In this document: positions 9,016 to 21,508 of the stretch, piece after piece
Layout: each line of letters opens with the position of its first letter
Position numbering within the stretch: position 1 is the stretch's first letter
Assembly (NCBI RefSeq): GCF_000298075.1
Contig: NZ_JH815594.1
Coordinates: forward strand, 22,265 to 86,264
DNA length: 64,000 nucleotides
Source: Staphylococcus massiliensis CCUG 55927
GTDB lineage: Bacteria > Bacillota > Bacilli > Staphylococcales > Staphylococcaceae
Direction: 5' to 3'
Program-made: the position numbers and the translations under genes
The notes under the pieces: generated by a model
The model's input: only the letters and a program-made list of their open reading frames with translations
The model's database searches: none
Told to the model about the DNA's origin: nothing

Positions 9016-9044
9016 AGACGTGGGCACGCCAACGCGCCACGTCT
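9016..9044. terminator. Hairpin downstream of rplQ (second)
   Basis: AGACGTGG and CCACGTCT form a perfect 8-bp stem around 13 nt. On the minus strand it is followed by ATTTTATTT. It acts after the stronger hairpin at 9052-9088 and may serve as a backup terminator. Confidence 0.5.
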
Positions 9045-9051
9045 CTGAACA

Positions 9052-9088
9052 TAAAAAAGCGCGCACCCCATCACATGAGTTCACGCTT
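9052..9088 (-). terminator. Terminator of the ribosomal protein superoperon
   Basis: On the minus strand AAGCGTG pairs with GCGCGCTT (one G-U) and is followed by TTTTTT. It lies 115 bp past the rplQ stop. Confidence 0.65.
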
Positions 9089-9202
9089 TAAATAGTTATT
9101 AAGTTAGATGGGGTACTCTGAGCTAGACAATATTTGTATGTGGCAAACATTATCGTTGCACTCATTTGCTTTATAATGTAGTAGTATGTGTATTTATGAG
9201 AA

Positions 9203-9571
9203 TTAAACTAATTCGATGATTACTGATTCTGCACCGTCACCGCGACGTGGACCTACTTTAAGGATACGAGTGTAACCACCTTGACGGTCAGTGTAACGTT
9301 CAGCGATTTCGCCGAATAATTTTTGTAATACGCTTTGAGTTGATTCATCTTCGTTTAAGATTTCAACGTCACGTAAAGTTTTAGCTGCTTGACGACGTGA
9401 AGCTAAGTCACCTTTTTTACCTAAAGTGATTAATTTATCAACAACACCACGAAGTTCTTTCGCGCGTGCTTCAGTTGTTTCAATACGTTCGTTAACAATT
9501 AAAGAAGTTGCTAAGTCACGTAACATTGCTTTACGTTGATCTGAAGTACGACCTAATTTTCTGTAACCCAT
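9203..9571 (-). CDS. rplQ: 50S ribosomal protein L17
   Basis: 122 residues from [17 protein letters not shown] to the end VIIELV; the central [17 protein letters not shown] and the C-terminal [19 protein letters not shown] are typical of bacterial L17. It lines the peptide exit tunnel opening. Last gene of the superoperon, 16 bp after rpoA, as in all Bacillales. Confidence 0.98.
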   Translation of the reverse strand: MGYRKLGRTSDQRKAMLRDLATSLIVNERIETTEARAKELRGVVDKLITLGKKGDLASRRQAAKTLRDVEILNEDESTQSVLQKLFGEIAERYTDRQGGYTRILKVGPRRGDGAESVIIELV

Positions 9572-9587
9572 GAGTTAACCTCCTTTA

Positions 9588-10532
9588 TCAATCTTCTTTT
9601 CTAAGACCTAAACCTAAGTCTTCTAATTTATATTTAACTTCTTCTAAAGATTTACGTCCTAAGTTACGGACTTTCCTCATGTCAGCTTCTGATTTATCCG
9701 CTAACTCTTGAACTGTATTAATACCAGCTCGTTTTAAGCAGTTATATGAACGTACTGATAAGTCTAATTCTTCAATAGACATTTCAAGTACTTTTTCTTT
9801 TTGATCTTCTTCTTTTTCAATCATGATTTCAGCATTTTGCACTTCGTCAGTTAATCCAACAAAGATGTTTAAATGCTCAGTCATAATTTTAGCTGCTAAT
9901 GAAACTGACTCTTGTGGTGTAATAGAACCGTCAGTCCATACATCTAAAGTAAGCTTATCAAAATCACTGCTTTGTCCTACACGTGTGTTTTCAACTGTAT
10001 AATTTACGCGTTCAACAGGTGAATAAAGTGAGTCGATTGGAATTACGCCAATTGGTAAATCACTTGTATTATTCTGATCTGCAAGTGCGTAACCTCTACC
10101 TTTATTAGCAACTAGACGAACCTTTAAGTGTCCACCTTTTGATACTGTTGCAAGTTTAATCTCAGGATTTAAGATTTCAACATCGCTGTCGTGCATAATA
10201 TCGCTTGCAGTAACTTCGCCTTCTTCTTTTACATCGATTTCAAGTGTTTTTTCTTCCTCAGAATAAATCTTAAGCGCTAACTTTTTGATATTCATAATGA
10301 TTGTTGATACATCTTCAACTACATTATCAATTGCTGAGAATTCGTGTAAAACACCCTCAATTTCAATGTATTTAACGGCCGCACCTGGTAATGAAGATAG
10401 TAGGATACGACGTAAGGAGTTTCCTAGTGTAGTACCGTAGCCACGTTCAAGTGGTTCAACAACGAACTTACCGAATTTAGCATCATCACTAACTTCAATT
10501 GTTTCAATTCTAGGTTTTTCAATTTCAATCAT
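9588..10532 (-). CDS. rpoA: RNA polymerase alpha subunit
   Basis: 314 residues. The N-terminal assembly domain carries [20 protein letters not shown] (about 33-52), which dimerises alpha and contacts beta. The C-terminal helix-hairpin-helix domain from about residue 245 ([20 protein letters not shown]) binds UP elements and activators. Lies between rpsK and rplQ; ATG preceded by AGGAGG. Confidence 0.98.
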   Translation of the reverse strand: MIEIEKPRIETIEVSDDAKFGKFVVEPLERGYGTTLGNSLRRILLSSLPGAAVKYIEIEGVLHEFSAIDNVVEDVSTIIMNIKKLALKIYSEEEKTLEIDVKEEGEVTASDIMHDSDVEILNPEIKLATVSKGGHLKVRLVANKGRGYALADQNNTSDLPIGVIPIDSLYSPVERVNYTVENTRVGQSSDFDKLTLDVWTDGSITPQESVSLAAKIMTEHLNIFVGLTDEVQNAEIMIEKEEDQKEKVLEMSIEELDLSVRSYNCLKRAGINTVQELADKSEADMRKVRNLGRKSLEEVKYKLEDLGLGLRKED

Positions 10533-10607
10533 TTATTATTATCCTCCTTAAGTACGTCGACTTGAATTTATACTGTCTTTTCTGCAATTTGTGACAACAA
10601 CAATATA

Positions 10608-10997
10608 TTATACGCGACGACGTTTTGGTGGACGGCAACCATTGTGAGGTACTGGCGTAACGTCTTTAATCGCAGTTACTTCTAATCCTGCAGATTGTAA
10701 CGCACGAATCGCTGATTCACGACCTGGACCAGGACCCTTTACAGTTACTTCTACAGATTTTAAACCATGTTCCATTGCTGTTTTAGATGCAGTTTCAGAA
10801 GCCATTTGAGCAGCAAATGGAGTTGATTTCTTAGAACCTTTGAAACCTAGTGCACCTGCAGATGACCATGATAATGCATTACCAAATTCATCTGTGATTG
10901 TTACGATTGTATTGTTGAATGTTGAACGGATGTGCGCAACACCGTTTTCAATATTCTTTTTCACTTTACGTTTACGTGATACTTGTTTACGTGCCAT
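10608..10997 (-). CDS. rpsK: 30S ribosomal protein S11
   Basis: 129 residues, basic N-terminus [14 protein letters not shown] and the conserved C-terminal [18 protein letters not shown]. Forms part of the small-subunit platform that contacts the Shine-Dalgarno helix. It follows rpsM by 23 bp. Confidence 0.98.
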   Translation of the reverse strand: MARKQVSRKRKVKKNIENGVAHIRSTFNNTIVTITDEFGNALSWSSAGALGFKGSKKSTPFAAQMASETASKTAMEHGLKSVEVTVKGPGPGRESAIRALQSAGLEVTAIKDVTPVPHNGCRPPKRRRV

Positions 10998-11020
10998 GAG
11001 TTATTTGCCTCCTTTACTTA

Positions 11021-11386
11021 TTATTTTTTCTTGTTAGCTACAGTTTTAACTGGGCCTTTACGCGTACGCGCGTTGTTTTTAGTTTTTTGACCACGAACTG
11101 GTAAACCACGACGGTGACGGATACCACGGTAAGATGAGATTTCCATTAAACGTTTGATGTTTAAGTTGTTCTCACGACGTAAGTCACCTTCTACTTTATA
11201 ACCGTCTACTACTTCACGGATACGTTGTAATTCGTCGTCAGTTAAATCTTTAGTTCTTGTTTCAACTGAAACGTCAGCTTCTTTAACGATTTGTTCAGCT
11301 AAAGATTTACCGATACCATAAATGTATGTTAATGAAATAACGATACGTTTGTCACGTGGGACATCAATTCCTGCAATACGTGCCAT
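11021..11386 (-). CDS. rpsM: 30S ribosomal protein S13
   Basis: 121 residues beginning [20 protein letters not shown] and ending [12 protein letters not shown]. The helix-hairpin-helix ([13 protein letters not shown]) and the tail [20 protein letters not shown] are typical. Head protein that bridges to the large subunit. Confidence 0.98.
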   Translation of the reverse strand: MARIAGIDVPRDKRIVISLTYIYGIGKSLAEQIVKEADVSVETRTKDLTDDELQRIREVVDGYKVEGDLRRENNLNIKRLMEISSYRGIRHRRGLPVRGQKTKNNARTRKGPVKTVANKKK

Positions 11387-11408
11387 ATTAATTTACACCT
11401 CTCTTTTA

Positions 11409-11534
<126 letters not shown>

Positions 11535-11553
11535 CTATATGTTGGAGTGACGA

Positions 11554-11772
11554 TTATTTATAACGATAAGTGATGCGACCGCGTGTTAAATCGTACGGTG
11601 ACATTTCCACTGTTACTTTGTCGCCAGGTAGAATACGGATATAATTCATACGAATTTTACCACTTACATGTGCTAAAATCTCATGACCATTTTCCAATTC
11701 TACTTTAAACATTGCATTCGGTAAAGTATCTAATACAGTACCTTCAAGTTCAATTACATCTTGTTTAGCCAT
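11554..11772 (-). CDS. infA: Translation initiation factor IF-1
   Basis: 72 residues, [20 protein letters not shown] to GRITYRYK, a complete S1/OB-fold protein that occupies the ribosomal A site during initiation. The 217-bp gap to adk is large for this cluster and holds AT-rich sequence that may contain an extra promoter. No map gene lies between adk and infA, unlike Bacillus subtilis. Confidence 0.98.
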
Positions 11773-11989
11773 TGATCATTTCCCCCTTTTATTCGGTAGT
11801 ATGGATAACATTATCTAGTTATAAACGACCTATTGGTGCTATCTCGTGATCAATCATTCAAATTACATAGACAAACTACGGAAATCATCAATTATCGTTA
11901 TTGCCTTTTGTCACTCAATTAATATTCGTTGTGCTTAATTAAAATAACATTGTCATTCATGATTCACTTAATCGATAGCGCTCAGTTGC

Positions 11990-12658
<669 letters not shown>

Positions 12659-13954
12659 TTATCTTCTTCCAAAGCCTTTATATTCTTTTTGACCTACTTG
12701 AGCTTCTAAGCTCTTCATCGTTTCAATTGCAACACCAATTACGATAAGTAAACTTGTACCACCAAGCTGTAAAGATTGAGGTAAATTCATAAGTTTAGTA
12801 CCTAAGATTGGTAGAATTGAAATCGCTGCTAAGAAGATAGAACCTACAAAAGTCAAACGATAAAGTACTTTAGTGATATATTTTTTAGTTTGCTCTCCTG
12901 GACGAATACCAGGTACATAACTGCCTTGTTTTTGAAGGTTTTCTGCCATTTTCTCTGGATTAACTTGTACGAAAGCATAGAAATATGTGAAAGCAATAAT
13001 AAGAATCACATACACAATCATTCCGACATTATGAGATGGATCTGCATAATCTGAAATCTTTTGTGCCCATGCTGCATCTGGGAAGAACATCGTTAATGTT
13101 CTTGGTAACAAGAAGAATGCCATAGCGAAAATGACTGGAATAACCCCAGCAGAGTTTACTTTTAATGGTAAGTACGTTGCATTAGAACCAAGGCGTTGCT
13201 GACCAGTTTGTTTCTTTGCATATTGAATTGGTATTTTACGAATCGCTTGTAACACATAAATTGCACCGATTGTTAATAAAATCATACCAAGGATAAGTCC
13301 TAGGACTTTTAACCAAGCCATAGACGTATCATCCTGACCTACGAAGGCCTGTTGATAGAATTGAATTAACGATGCAGGTAGTGTAGATAAAATACCAGCA
13401 AAGATGATGATTGAGATACCATTACCAACACCATGTTGAGTAATTTGCTCACCTAACCACATTAAAAATGCAGTACCAGTCGTTAATACAATCGCAATGA
13501 GTAAATAACTCCAAATTGTATTATCTGTAATTAACTGACCTTTAAGGTAGTTATTGAACTGGAACGACATACCTATAGATTGTATAAATGCAAGTACGAT
13601 TGCAAAGTAACGTGTTACGTTGTTAATTTTACGACGTCCTACGTCACCTTGTTCAGCCCATTCCTTAAACTTAGGAACGATATCCATTTGAAGTAACTGC
13701 ATAACAATTGATGCTGTAATGTAAGGCATTATACCCATTGCAAAAATGGAAAAGTTCTTCAAGGCACCGCCACCGAATGTATTCATTAAATCAGTGACAC
13801 CTTGAGAACCTTGTTTACTATCAAAGGCATCAGGGTTGACACCAGGTGCTGGAATATAAGTACCTAACTTAAAAATAACTAACATTGCGAGAGTAAAAAA
13901 GATCTTGTTACGAACTTCTTTAGTTTTAAAGAAGTTCACAAGCGTTTGAAACAT
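12659..13954 (-). CDS. secY: Preprotein translocase subunit SecY
   Basis: 431 residues, ten transmembrane helices, the channel of the Sec translocon. Typical segments are PGVNPDAF in the first periplasmic loop, GLGNGIS-like [15 protein letters not shown], and the cytoplasmic loops with [17 protein letters not shown] and [11 protein letters not shown]. Its ATG overlaps the rplO stop (TAATG), so the genes are translationally coupled. Staphylococci also carry an accessory secY2 elsewhere; the position here marks this as the housekeeping copy. Confidence 0.98.
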   Translation of the reverse strand: MFQTLVNFFKTKEVRNKIFFTLAMLVIFKLGTYIPAPGVNPDAFDSKQGSQGVTDLMNTFGGGALKNFSIFAMGIMPYITASIVMQLLQMDIVPKFKEWAEQGDVGRRKINNVTRYFAIVLAFIQSIGMSFQFNNYLKGQLITDNTIWSYLLIAIVLTTGTAFLMWLGEQITQHGVGNGISIIIFAGILSTLPASLIQFYQQAFVGQDDTSMAWLKVLGLILGMILLTIGAIYVLQAIRKIPIQYAKKQTGQQRLGSNATYLPLKVNSAGVIPVIFAMAFFLLPRTLTMFFPDAAWAQKISDYADPSHNVGMIVYVILIIAFTYFYAFVQVNPEKMAENLQKQGSYVPGIRPGEQTKKYITKVLYRLTFVGSIFLAAISILPILGTKLMNLPQSLQLGGTSLLIVIGVAIETMKSLEAQVGQKEYKGFGRR

Positions 13955-14394
13955 TAGATCACCTCGTGAGCTCCGCCTTTCGCTTCGATAGCTTCTTTAG
14001 CTGAAGCTGAGAATTTATGAGCCTTTACTGTTAATTTTCTTTCTAATGAACCATTACCTAAAACTTTTACGCCTGATTTTTCATTTTTAACTACGCCTGT
14101 TTCGATTAATAATTCAGGTGTAACTTCAGTACCATCTTCAAACTTGTTAAGTTGGTCTAAGTTAACAATAGCATATTCTTTACTGTTAATGTTAGTAAAA
14201 CCACGTTTAGGGATTCTACGGAATAATGGTAATTGACCACCTTCGAAACCTGGTCTTAATTTACCACCTGAACGTGCTTTTTGACCTTTTTGACCGCGGC
14301 CACTTGTTTTACCGTTACCTGTTGCAGCACCACGACCTACGCGGTTACGTACTTTACGTGATCCTTCAGCTGGTTTTAACTCATGTAATTTCAT
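13954..14394 (-). CDS. rplO: 50S ribosomal protein L15
   Basis: 146 residues. The Gly/Arg/Lys-rich N-terminal extension ([20 protein letters not shown]) threads into 23S rRNA; the globular C-terminal half starts near residue 70. It ends in the TAATG overlap with secY. Confidence 0.98.
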   Translation of the reverse strand: MKLHELKPAEGSRKVRNRVGRGAATGNGKTSGRGQKGQKARSGGKLRPGFEGGQLPLFRRIPKRGFTNINSKEYAIVNLDQLNKFEDGTEVTPELLIETGVVKNEKSGVKVLGNGSLERKLTVKAHKFSASAKEAIEAKGGAHEVI

Positions 14395-14410
14395 TTCGGC
14401 ACCTCCTTAA

Positions 14411-14590
14411 TTATTTTTCTTCAACTGATACTAAATGACTTACTTTGTTGATTTGCCCACGAATAGCTGGGTTATCTTCAACAACTACTGTTGAATTCGT
14501 CTTTTTTAATCCTAAAGCTTCAACTGTTTTGCGTTGAGTCTCAGGACGACCAATTACGCTACGAGTGAGGGTAATTTGTAATTTAGCCAT
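14411..14590 (-). CDS. rpmD: 50S ribosomal protein L30
   Basis: 59 residues, [20 protein letters not shown] to [10 protein letters not shown], the short bacterial form. ATG preceded by AAGGAGGG, 16 bp after the rpsE stop and 16 bp before rplO, in standard spc-operon order. Confidence 0.97.
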   Translation of the reverse strand: MAKLQITLTRSVIGRPETQRKTVEALGLKKTNSTVVVEDNPAIRGQINKVSHLVSVEEK

Positions 14591-14606
14591 AACTTATTTT
14601 CCCTCC

Positions 14607-15107
14607 TTAATTATATAGTTCTTCAACTGTTTTTCCACGTAATTTTGCTACGTCTTCAGCATTTTTAAGGTTCTGTAAACCGTTAATAGTAGCGCGAACC
14701 ATATTAATAGGAGTATTAGAACCTAATGATTTACTTAGAATGTCAGTGATACCTGCTAATTCTAGTACGGCACGAACTGGTCCACCTGCAATAACACCTG
14801 TACCAGGCGCTGCTGGTTTCATTAAAACACTTCCTGAACCGAAACGTCCAGTGATAATGTGTGGAGTTGTACCTTCAACACGTGGAACTGTAACTAATTC
14901 TTTCTTAGCATCTTCTACTGCTTTTTTGATCGCTTCTGGTACCTCTTGTGCTTTACCAGTACCGAAACCTACACGACCATTTTTGTCACCCACAACTACA
15001 AGTGCAGTGAAACGGAAACTACGTCCACCTTTAACAACTTTTGCAACACGGTTAATCGTAACAACGCGTTCTTCGAATTCTTTGTTTTGTTCTTCTCTGC
15101 GAGCCAT
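14607..15107 (-). CDS. rpsE: 30S ribosomal protein S5
   Basis: 166 residues. The double-stranded-RNA-binding-like N-terminal domain carries [18 protein letters not shown], and the C-terminal domain [20 protein letters not shown]. Contributes to decoding accuracy and mRNA helicase activity at the entry channel. Substitutions near residues 20-30 cause spectinomycin resistance in other species; the loop here (KVVKGGR) looks ordinary. Confidence 0.98.
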   Translation of the reverse strand: MARREEQNKEFEERVVTINRVAKVVKGGRSFRFTALVVVGDKNGRVGFGTGKAQEVPEAIKKAVEDAKKELVTVPRVEGTTPHIITGRFGSGSVLMKPAAPGTGVIAGGPVRAVLELAGITDILSKSLGSNTPINMVRATINGLQNLKNAEDVAKLRGKTVEELYN

Positions 15108-15127
15108 CTTAAGTGTCCCTCCTTTAA

Positions 15128-15490
15128 TTAAAATTGTAATCCATTTTCGCGTGCAGCATTTGCTAATGCTTCAACACGTCCGTGGTATAAGTAACCACCA
15201 CGATCGAATACGACTTCTGTAATATTCTTTTCAGTTGCTTTTTTAGCAACCATTTCGCCAACTTTAGAAGCTAACTCAACTTTAGTAGCTGATTCACTTG
15301 CTACGTCTTTGTCTTGTGTAGAAGCTTGAACTAAAGTAACGCCTTTAATGTCATCAATAATTTGTGCGTAGATGTGCTTGTTTGAACGGTATACGTTTAA
15401 ACGTGGTTTTTCAGCTGTTCCGTTTAATTTAGAACGAACACGAGCATGTCTTTTTAAACGCACTTTATTCTTATCAATTTTGCTGATCAT
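15128..15490 (-). CDS. rplR: 50S ribosomal protein L18
   Basis: 120 residues from [18 protein letters not shown]; a longer version from 15496 would put its ATG directly against the AGGAG, so 15490 is preferred. Binds 5S rRNA with L5; the conserved C-terminus [21 protein letters not shown] is intact. Confidence 0.97.
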   Translation of the reverse strand: MISKIDKNKVRLKRHARVRSKLNGTAEKPRLNVYRSNKHIYAQIIDDIKGVTLVQASTQDKDVASESATKVELASKVGEMVAKKATEKNITEVVFDRGGYLYHGRVEALANAARENGLQF

Positions 15491-15521
15491 GTCCATACTC
15501 CTTTCTTTAGAAAGTTATTTA

Positions 15522-16058
15522 TTATTTACCAGTTTTACCTTCTTTACGACGAACATATTCGCCTTGGTAACGGATACCTTTACCTTTGTAAGGTTCAGGT
15601 GGTCTGATATCACGGATACGAGATGCAGTAGCACCAACTTGTTCCTTAGACACACCAGCTACTTTAACTGTCGTGTTTTTCTCAACTTCGAAGCTAATAC
15701 CGTCTTCAGCTTTAACTTCTACTGGGTGAGAGTAACCAACGTTTAATACAAGGTTAGTACCTTGCATTTGAGCACGGTAACCTACACCAACAAGTTCAAG
15801 TGTTTTTTCAAAACCTTTTGAAACACCTTGTACCATATTGTTAATTAACGCACGAGTTGTACCATGGTTAGTTCTATCTTTAATAGAATCTGATGGTCTT
15901 ACAACTTCTAATGTGTTTTCTTCTTGTTTATAAGTCATTTCTGGACTAAGTTCTTTTGTTAATTCACCTTTAGGACCTTTAACAGTCACAACGTTTTTAT
16001 CGATAGTTACTGTAACGTCACTTGGAATTTCAATAATTTTCTTACCGACACGGCTCAT
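15522..16058 (-). CDS. rplF: 50S ribosomal protein L6
   Basis: 178 residues, two repeated domains; the second ends in the conserved [19 protein letters not shown]. Sits near the sarcin-ricin loop and helps GTPase factor binding. Confidence 0.98.
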   Translation of the reverse strand: MSRVGKKIIEIPSDVTVTIDKNVVTVKGPKGELTKELSPEMTYKQEENTLEVVRPSDSIKDRTNHGTTRALINNMVQGVSKGFEKTLELVGVGYRAQMQGTNLVLNVGYSHPVEVKAEDGISFEVEKNTTVKVAGVSKEQVGATASRIRDIRPPEPYKGKGIRYQGEYVRRKEGKTGK

Positions 16059-16086
16059 GAAATGGCACCTCCTTATTTTCTAATTA

Positions 16087-16485
16087 TTACCAAATGTATG
16101 CGATTACTTCGCCACCAATGTTACGTTTTCTTGCTTCTTTATCAGTTAATACACCTTCAGAAGTAGAAACTAATGCAATACCTAAACCGTTAAGTACTTT
16201 TGGTACTTCGTCAGCTTTAGCATATACACGTAAACCTGGTTTTGAAATACGTTTTAAGCCTGTGATTACACGTTCATTGTTTTGACCATATTTAAGGAAT
16301 AAACGAATTACACCTTGCTTATCGTCTTCAACAAATTCAACGTTTTTGATGAAACCTTCGTTTTTAAGGATTTCAGCGATTTCTTTTTTAATATTTGATG
16401 CAGGTAACTCTAATTTGTCATGGCGAACCATGTTAGCGTTTCTCACGCGAGTTAACATATCTGCGATTGGATCTGACATTGTCAT
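16087..16485 (-). CDS. rpsH: 30S ribosomal protein S8
   Basis: 132 residues, [18 protein letters not shown] to GGEVIAYIW. The C-terminal [19 protein letters not shown] is the rRNA-binding signature. In E. coli S8 represses the spc operon by binding the rplE start region; whether that holds in staphylococci is not shown here. Confidence 0.98.
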   Translation of the reverse strand: MTMSDPIADMLTRVRNANMVRHDKLELPASNIKKEIAEILKNEGFIKNVEFVEDDKQGVIRLFLKYGQNNERVITGLKRISKPGLRVYAKADEVPKVLNGLGIALVSTSEGVLTDKEARKRNIGGEVIAYIW

Positions 16486-16517
16486 AATTTGTTGCCTCCT
16501 TTCAAACCTTTAATATA

Positions 16518-16703
16518 TTACCAGCTTGCTTTACGTACGCCAGGAATTTGCCCTTTATAAGCTAATTCACGGAAACAAATACGGCAAAGCTTGAATTTAC
16601 GATATACAGAGTGTGGACGTCCGCAACGTTCACAACGCGTATACTCACGAACTTGGAACTTTTGTTTACGTTGTTGCTTAGCAACCATTGATTTTTTAGC
16701 CAC
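16518..16703 (-). CDS. rpsN: 30S ribosomal protein S14, zinc-binding type Z
   Basis: 61 residues. CERCGRPH and CRICFREL supply the two CxxC zinc ligands, which define the short C+ form; staphylococci usually hold a zinc-free longer S14 elsewhere. Lies between rplE and rpsH. Confidence 0.97.
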   Translation of the reverse strand: MAKKSMVAKQQRKQKFQVREYTRCERCGRPHSVYRKFKLCRICFRELAYKGQIPGVRKASW

Positions 16704-16725
16704 TTAATTAGCCTCCTTTTAGAGA

Positions 16726-17265
16726 TTATTTTTGAAATGGCATACCGAATTGTGTTAACAATTCACGAGCTTCCTCGTCAGTGTTAGCAGTTGTTACGAT
16801 AACGATATCCATTCCGCGTACTTTACTTACTTTATCGTAGTCAATTTCAGGGAAAATTAATTGTTCTTTGATACCTAATGTGTAGTTACCGCGACCGTCG
16901 AATGCTTTCTTAGAAACACCTTGGAAGTCACGTACACGTGGTAATGATGCTGAGATTAATTTATCGAAGAATTCATACATTCTTTCGCCGCGAAGTGTTA
17001 CTTTTGCACCGATTGGCATACCTTCACGTAAACGGAATGTCGCAACTGATTTCTTCGCTTTTGTAACTAAAGGTTTTTGACCAGTGATTGCTTCTAACTC
17101 TTCAACAGCGATATCTAACGCTTTAGAGTTTTGAACTGCATCACCAACACCCATGTTTACAACGATTTTTTCAATTTTTGGTACTTGCATTACAGAACTG
17201 TAATCAAACGTTTTAACTAAGTTCTGAGTAATTTCAGAGTTGAATTTTTCTTTTAAACGGTTCAA
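16726..17265 (-). CDS. rplE: 50S ribosomal protein L5
   Basis: 179 residues, [16 protein letters not shown] to TQFGMPFQK. Binds 5S rRNA and contacts P-site tRNA. The signature [15 protein letters not shown] and the region [18 protein letters not shown] are present. AGGAGG lies before the ATG. Confidence 0.98.
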   Translation of the reverse strand: MNRLKEKFNSEITQNLVKTFDYSSVMQVPKIEKIVVNMGVGDAVQNSKALDIAVEELEAITGQKPLVTKAKKSVATFRLREGMPIGAKVTLRGERMYEFFDKLISASLPRVRDFQGVSKKAFDGRGNYTLGIKEQLIFPEIDYDKVSKVRGMDIVIVTTANTDEEARELLTQFGMPFQK

Positions 17266-17287
17266 AGTGGATCCTCCTTTCAGCTAA

Positions 17288-17608
17288 TTATTTATTATTA
17301 GATTTGATTTCTTCGCCTGATTTTTTAGCGATACGAACTTTTTTACCATCAACAAATTTATAACCAACACGTGTAGGTTCATTTGTTTTAGGGTCTAATA
17401 ATTGTACGTTAGAAACATGAATTGCTGCTTCTGTTTCTAAGATTCCACCTTCTGGATTTAATTGAGTTGGTTTTTGGTGTTTTTTGATAACGTTAACACC
17501 TTCCACAACGACACGGTCATTTTTAGGTTCAGTTGCTACGACTTTACCTGATTTACCTTTGTCTTTACCTGCGATAACTTTTACGTTGTCACCTTTTTTG
17601 ATATGCAT
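17288..17608 (-). CDS. rplX: 50S ribosomal protein L24
   Basis: 106 residues with the KOW motif near the start ([20 protein letters not shown]). An assembly initiator protein for the large subunit. Follows rplN by 36 bp. Confidence 0.98.
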   Translation of the reverse strand: MHIKKGDNVKVIAGKDKGKSGKVVATEPKNDRVVVEGVNVIKKHQKPTQLNPEGGILETEAAIHVSNVQLLDPKTNEPTRVGYKFVDGKKVRIAKKSGEEIKSNNK

Positions 17609-17644
17609 GTGGGCACCTCCTTAAAATGTAAATGTTTATTTAAA

Positions 17645-18016
<372 letters not shown>

Positions 18017-18042
18017 TTAAACCTCCCTTATCTTTTAAGTGA

Positions 18043-18327
18043 TTAAATAATTACTGATTCTTCAACAATTTCTACTAAACGAAAACGTTTTGTTGCAGAT
18101 AAAGGACGAGTTTCTTGAATCTTAACGATATCGCCTAATTTAGCTGAATTGTTTTCATCATGTGTTTTGTATTTTTTAGAGTATTTTACGCGTTTACCAT
18201 ATAACTTATGAGTCTTGTATGTTTCAACTAAAACAGTAACAGTTTTGTCCATTTTATCTGAAACTACTCTACCGATATATACTTTACGATCGTTTCTTTC
18301 AGTCACTTTAGTAACCTCCTCTTTCAA
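18043..18327 (-). CDS. rpsQ: 30S ribosomal protein S17
   Basis: 94 residues. The OB-fold carries [20 protein letters not shown] and [20 protein letters not shown]. The N-terminus ([13 protein letters not shown]) is a few residues longer than some relatives; no better internal start is seen. It lies 4 bp after rpmC, so translation is probably coupled. Confidence 0.97.
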   Translation of the reverse strand: MKEEVTKVTERNDRKVYIGRVVSDKMDKTVTVLVETYKTHKLYGKRVKYSKKYKTHDENNSAKLGDIVKIQETRPLSATKRFRLVEIVEESVII

Positions 18328-18331
18328 TTAA

Positions 18332-18541
18332 TTATTGATTGGCCTTACTTTCATTAAGTTCTCTTTCACGAGCGACAGTTTTTAGACGTGCGATAGTTTT
18401 CTTAACTGTACGTATACGTGCAGTTTCCTCTAATTGACCTGTAGCTAACTGAAAGCGTAGGTTAAAAAGTTCTTCTTTGGAAGATTTGATTTGTTCTTCG
18501 ATTTCTGAAGTGGTTAAGTCTCTAATTTCCTTAGCTTTCAT
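18332..18541 (-). CDS. rpmC: 50S ribosomal protein L29
   Basis: 69 residues from [17 protein letters not shown]; an upstream ATG at 18565 lies inside rplP and would add eight non-homologous residues. L29 borders the exit tunnel and is a docking site for signal-recognition particle. The gene overlaps the last 11 bp of rplP. Confidence 0.96.
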   Translation of the reverse strand: MKAKEIRDLTTSEIEEQIKSSKEELFNLRFQLATGQLEETARIRTVKKTIARLKTVARERELNESKANQ

Positions 18542-18965
18542 TTGTTTCACCACCCAATTCTTCACGTTTTACAAACTTCGTTTTAACTGGAAGTTTGTGA
18601 CTTGCTAAACGTAATGCTTCACGAGCTACTTCTTCATCTACACCGGCAACTTCAAATAAGATTCTGCCTGGTTTTACTACTGCAATCCAACCTTCTACTG
18701 AACCTTTACCAGCACCCATACGTACTTCTAAAGGTTTTTGAGTGTAAGGTGTATGAGGGAAAATTTTGATCCATACTTTCCCGCCACGTTTCATGTAACG
18801 CGTCATTGCAATACGAGCTGATTCGATTTGACGAGATGTGATCCATGATGTTGTTGTTGATTGTAAACCATACTCACCAAATGCTACATAGTTACCGCCT
18901 TTTGAACGACCAGTAGTGTCCGGACGATGTTGACGACGATATTTAACACGTTTTGGTAATAACAT
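18531..18965 (-). CDS. rplP: 50S ribosomal protein L16
   Basis: 144 residues beginning [15 protein letters not shown]. The signature [27 protein letters not shown] is intact. Organises the A-site and is the evernimicin/avilamycin contact protein; I see no unusual residue at the Arg51 region ([16 protein letters not shown]). Confidence 0.98.
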   Translation of the reverse strand: MLLPKRVKYRRQHRPDTTGRSKGGNYVAFGEYGLQSTTTSWITSRQIESARIAMTRYMKRGGKVWIKIFPHTPYTQKPLEVRMGAGKGSVEGWIAVVKPGRILFEVAGVDEEVAREALRLASHKLPVKTKFVKREELGGETNES

Positions 18966-18967
18966 TA

Positions 18968-19621
18968 TTATTTTCCTCCTTCACTAGTAGTCTTAGTAGG
19001 AAGAACTTCTCCACGATAAATCCATACTTTGATACCTAACTTACCGTAAGTTGTATCTGCTTCAGCATGTGCATAATCGATGTCAGCACGAAGTGTATGA
19101 AGTGGAACAGTTCCTTCTGAATAACGTTCAGCACGAGCGATGTCAGCTCCGCCTAAACGACCTGATACTTGAGTTTTAACACCTTTAGCGCCTAACTTCA
19201 TTGCTCTACCGATTGCTTGTTTTTGAACACGACGGAATGAAGCACGGTTTTCTAATTGGCGTGCGATGTTTTCAGCAACTAAGCGCGCGTTTAAATCAAC
19301 TTTTTTGATTTCAACAACGTTGATGTGAACACGTTTGTTAGTTAATGAATTTAATTTGTTACGTAATTTTTCGATTTCTGAACCGCCTTTACCGATCACC
19401 ATACCTGGCTTACCAGTGTGAATAGCGATGTTAATACGGTTAGCAGCACGTTCGATTTCAACATGAGATACTGCTGCGTCTTTTAATGCGTTATCAATGA
19501 ATTTACGGATTTTTAAATCTTCGTGTAAGTGTACTGAGAAGTCTTTTTCTGCATACCATTTAGCTTCCCAATCACGGATAACTCCGACACGAAGTCCGAT
19601 AGGATTAATTTTTTGACCCAC
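18968..19621 (-). CDS. rpsC: 30S ribosomal protein S3
   Basis: 217 residues. The KH domain ([16 protein letters not shown], about residues 79-94) and the C-terminal signature [19 protein letters not shown] are present. Forms the mRNA entry pore. It ends 3 bp before rplP, indicating coupling. Confidence 0.98.
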   Translation of the reverse strand: MGQKINPIGLRVGVIRDWEAKWYAEKDFSVHLHEDLKIRKFIDNALKDAAVSHVEIERAANRINIAIHTGKPGMVIGKGGSEIEKLRNKLNSLTNKRVHINVVEIKKVDLNARLVAENIARQLENRASFRRVQKQAIGRAMKLGAKGVKTQVSGRLGGADIARAERYSEGTVPLHTLRADIDYAHAEADTTYGKLGIKVWIYRGEVLPTKTTSEGGK

Positions 19622-19644
19622 TGTATTCCCTCCTTAAATATTTA

Positions 19645-19998
19645 TTAAGCTTCTTTAGCTTCTTCGTTACCATCACTTACTACTAAAGTAATGTGACTAG
19701 TACGTTTATTGATTGCGCTTGCGCTACCTTGAGCACGTGGGCGGAAACGTTTTAATGTTGGTCCTTCGTTAGCATAAGCTTCTTTAACAACTAATTCATC
19801 AGTATTCATACCATAGTTGTGTTCAGCGTTAGCTAAAGCGGACATTAATAATTTTTCTACTACAGGTGATGACGCTTTGTTAGTTAATTTTAAAATAGCC
19901 ATCGCTTCGCCTGCTTTTTTACCTCTGATTAGGTCTAATACTAATCGAACTTTACGAGGTGCGATTCTTATTGTTCTAGCAACCGCTTTTGCTTCCAT
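19645..19998 (-). CDS. rplV: 50S ribosomal protein L22
   Basis: 117 residues. The extended beta-hairpin ([20 protein letters not shown], about 70-90) reaches into the exit tunnel and is the site of some macrolide-resistance insertions; none is obvious. Confidence 0.98.
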   Translation of the reverse strand: MEAKAVARTIRIAPRKVRLVLDLIRGKKAGEAMAILKLTNKASSPVVEKLLMSALANAEHNYGMNTDELVVKEAYANEGPTLKRFRPRAQGSASAINKRTSHITLVVSDGNEEAKEA

Positions 19999-20026
19999 TT
20001 GAATTTCCTCCTCTTCTGATTAGAAA

Positions 20027-20305
20027 TTATCTTCTAGTTTTTTTGTCGTCAGCTGCATGTCCTTTGAATGTACGAGTTGGAGCGAATTCACCTAATTTGT
20101 GACCAACCATATCCTCAGTTACATAAACAGGTACATGTTTACGTCCATCATACACAGCGAATGTGTGCCCAATAAAGTTAGGGAAAATAGTTGAACGACG
20201 TGACCATGTTTTGATTACTTGTTTCTTTTCATTACCTTCTTGCGCTTCTACTTTGTTCATTAAATGCGCATCGACGAAAGGTCCCTTTTTAATACTACGA
20301 GCCAT
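20027..20305 (-). CDS. rpsS: 30S ribosomal protein S19
   Basis: 92 residues, [18 protein letters not shown] to [11 protein letters not shown]; conserved block [23 protein letters not shown] ([14 protein letters not shown]) present. Forms a complex with S13 in the head. The gap to rplB upstream is 64 bp and contains a GC-rich hairpin. Confidence 0.98.
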   Translation of the reverse strand: MARSIKKGPFVDAHLMNKVEAQEGNEKKQVIKTWSRRSTIFPNFIGHTFAVYDGRKHVPVYVTEDMVGHKLGEFAPTRTFKGHAADDKKTRR

Positions 20306-20328
20306 TGTGGCGCCTCCCTTCTTATTTG

Positions 20329-20354
20329 GTGCGTGCAGCCGCTAAGCCGCACAC
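20329..20354 (-). promoter_or_regulatory. GC-rich hairpin in the rplB-rpsS gap
   Basis: On the minus strand GCGGC and GCTGC pair around TTAGCG, with GTGT and ACGC/GCAC forming an outer helix with a bulge. No T-tract follows, so it is not an intrinsic terminator. It could be a processing or pausing site between rplB and rpsS; function unknown. Confidence 0.35.
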
Positions 20355-20369
20355 ATTAATAAGTTTTTA

Positions 20370-21203
20370 TTATTTACGTTTACGTCTACGTACGATAAGT
20401 TTATCTGATGATTTCTTACCACGACGAGTTTTCTTACCAAGAGTTGGTTTACCCCATGGTGACATTGGTGATGGAAGACCGATTGGAGCTCTACCTTCAC
20501 CACCACCGTGTGGGTGATCGTTAGGGTTCATTACAGAACCACGAACTGTAGGACGTTTACCTAACCATCTAGAACGGCCGGCTTTACCAACGTTAACAAG
20601 TTCATGTTGAATGTTACCAACTTGACCGATTGTAGCACGGCAAGCTGAAAGAATCATACGTACTTCACCAGAACGAAGTCTTACTAATACGTATTTACCT
20701 TCTTTACCAAGTACTTGTGCGCTTGCACCTGCTGAACGTGCTAATTGTCCACCTTTACCTGGTTTTAATTCGATATTGTGGATTACTGTACCTACTGGGA
20801 TGTTAGAAAGTGGTAATGCGTTACCTACTTTGATATCTGCTTCAGTACCGTTTTGGATTTCTTGTCCTACTTCTAAGTTTTTAGGCGCGATGATATAACG
20901 TTTCTCACCATCTGCGTATACTAATAATGCAATATTAGCTGAACGGTTTGGATCGTATTGAATTGATTCAACTTTTGCAGTGATTCCGTCTTTGTTACGT
21001 TTGAAGTCGATCACACGATATTTACGTTTGTGACCGCCGCCGTGATGGCGTACTGTTAATTTACCTTGGTTGTTACGTCCCGCTCTTTTCGGTAGCGGTT
21101 GTAATAATGACTTTTCAGGCTTTGTAGAAGTAATTTCAGCAAAGTCTAATGTAGTCATATTACGACGACCATTAGTTATTGGCTTATATTTTTTAAGAGC
21201 CAT
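20370..21203 (-). CDS. rplB: 50S ribosomal protein L2
   Basis: 277 residues. The peptidyl-transferase-proximal C-terminal region [18 protein letters not shown] contains the conserved His that is essential for activity. N-terminal RNA-binding domain with [22 protein letters not shown]. Confidence 0.98.
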   Translation of the reverse strand: MALKKYKPITNGRRNMTTLDFAEITSTKPEKSLLQPLPKRAGRNNQGKLTVRHHGGGHKRKYRVIDFKRNKDGITAKVESIQYDPNRSANIALLVYADGEKRYIIAPKNLEVGQEIQNGTEADIKVGNALPLSNIPVGTVIHNIELKPGKGGQLARSAGASAQVLGKEGKYVLVRLRSGEVRMILSACRATIGQVGNIQHELVNVGKAGRSRWLGKRPTVRGSVMNPNDHPHGGGEGRAPIGLPSPMSPWGKPTLGKKTRRGKKSSDKLIVRRRKRK

Positions 21204-21232
21204 TGTCGCTTACCTCCTTATTGGTATATTTA

Positions 21233-21508
21233 TTAGTTAAATAGATCGATTGATCCTTCTTTTAATTTCACGATTGCTTTACGTCTTTTGTTTGCATAGC
21301 CTTGGTAACGGCCCATACGTTTTTTCTTAGGTTTATAGTTGATGATGTTTACGCTATCAACTTTTACATCGAAGATTTCTTCAACAGCGATTTTAACTTG
21401 TGTCTTGTTAGCACGAGTATCAACATCAAATGTGTATTTATCCTCTGCCATTGCTTCTGATGATTTCTCAGTAATTACGGGGCGCTTAAGAACGTCTCTT
21501 GCTTCCAT
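21233..21508 (-). CDS. rplW: 50S ribosomal protein L23
   Basis: 91 residues beginning [16 protein letters not shown]. Exit-tunnel protein that docks trigger factor and signal-recognition particle. Its ATG overlaps the rplD stop (TAATG). Confidence 0.98.
   Translation of the reverse strand: MEARDVLKRPVITEKSSEAMAEDKYTFDVDTRANKTQVKIAVEEIFDVKVDSVNIINYKPKKKRMGRYQGYANKRRKAIVKLKEGSIDLFN

Noticed and set aside
8864..9052. Possible 62-codon minus-strand ORF after rplQ
   Set aside because: It runs through the terminator hairpin, has no ribosome binding site and no recognisable product.
20305..20517. Plus-strand ORF over rplB
   Set aside because: Antisense shadow of rplB, no start signal.
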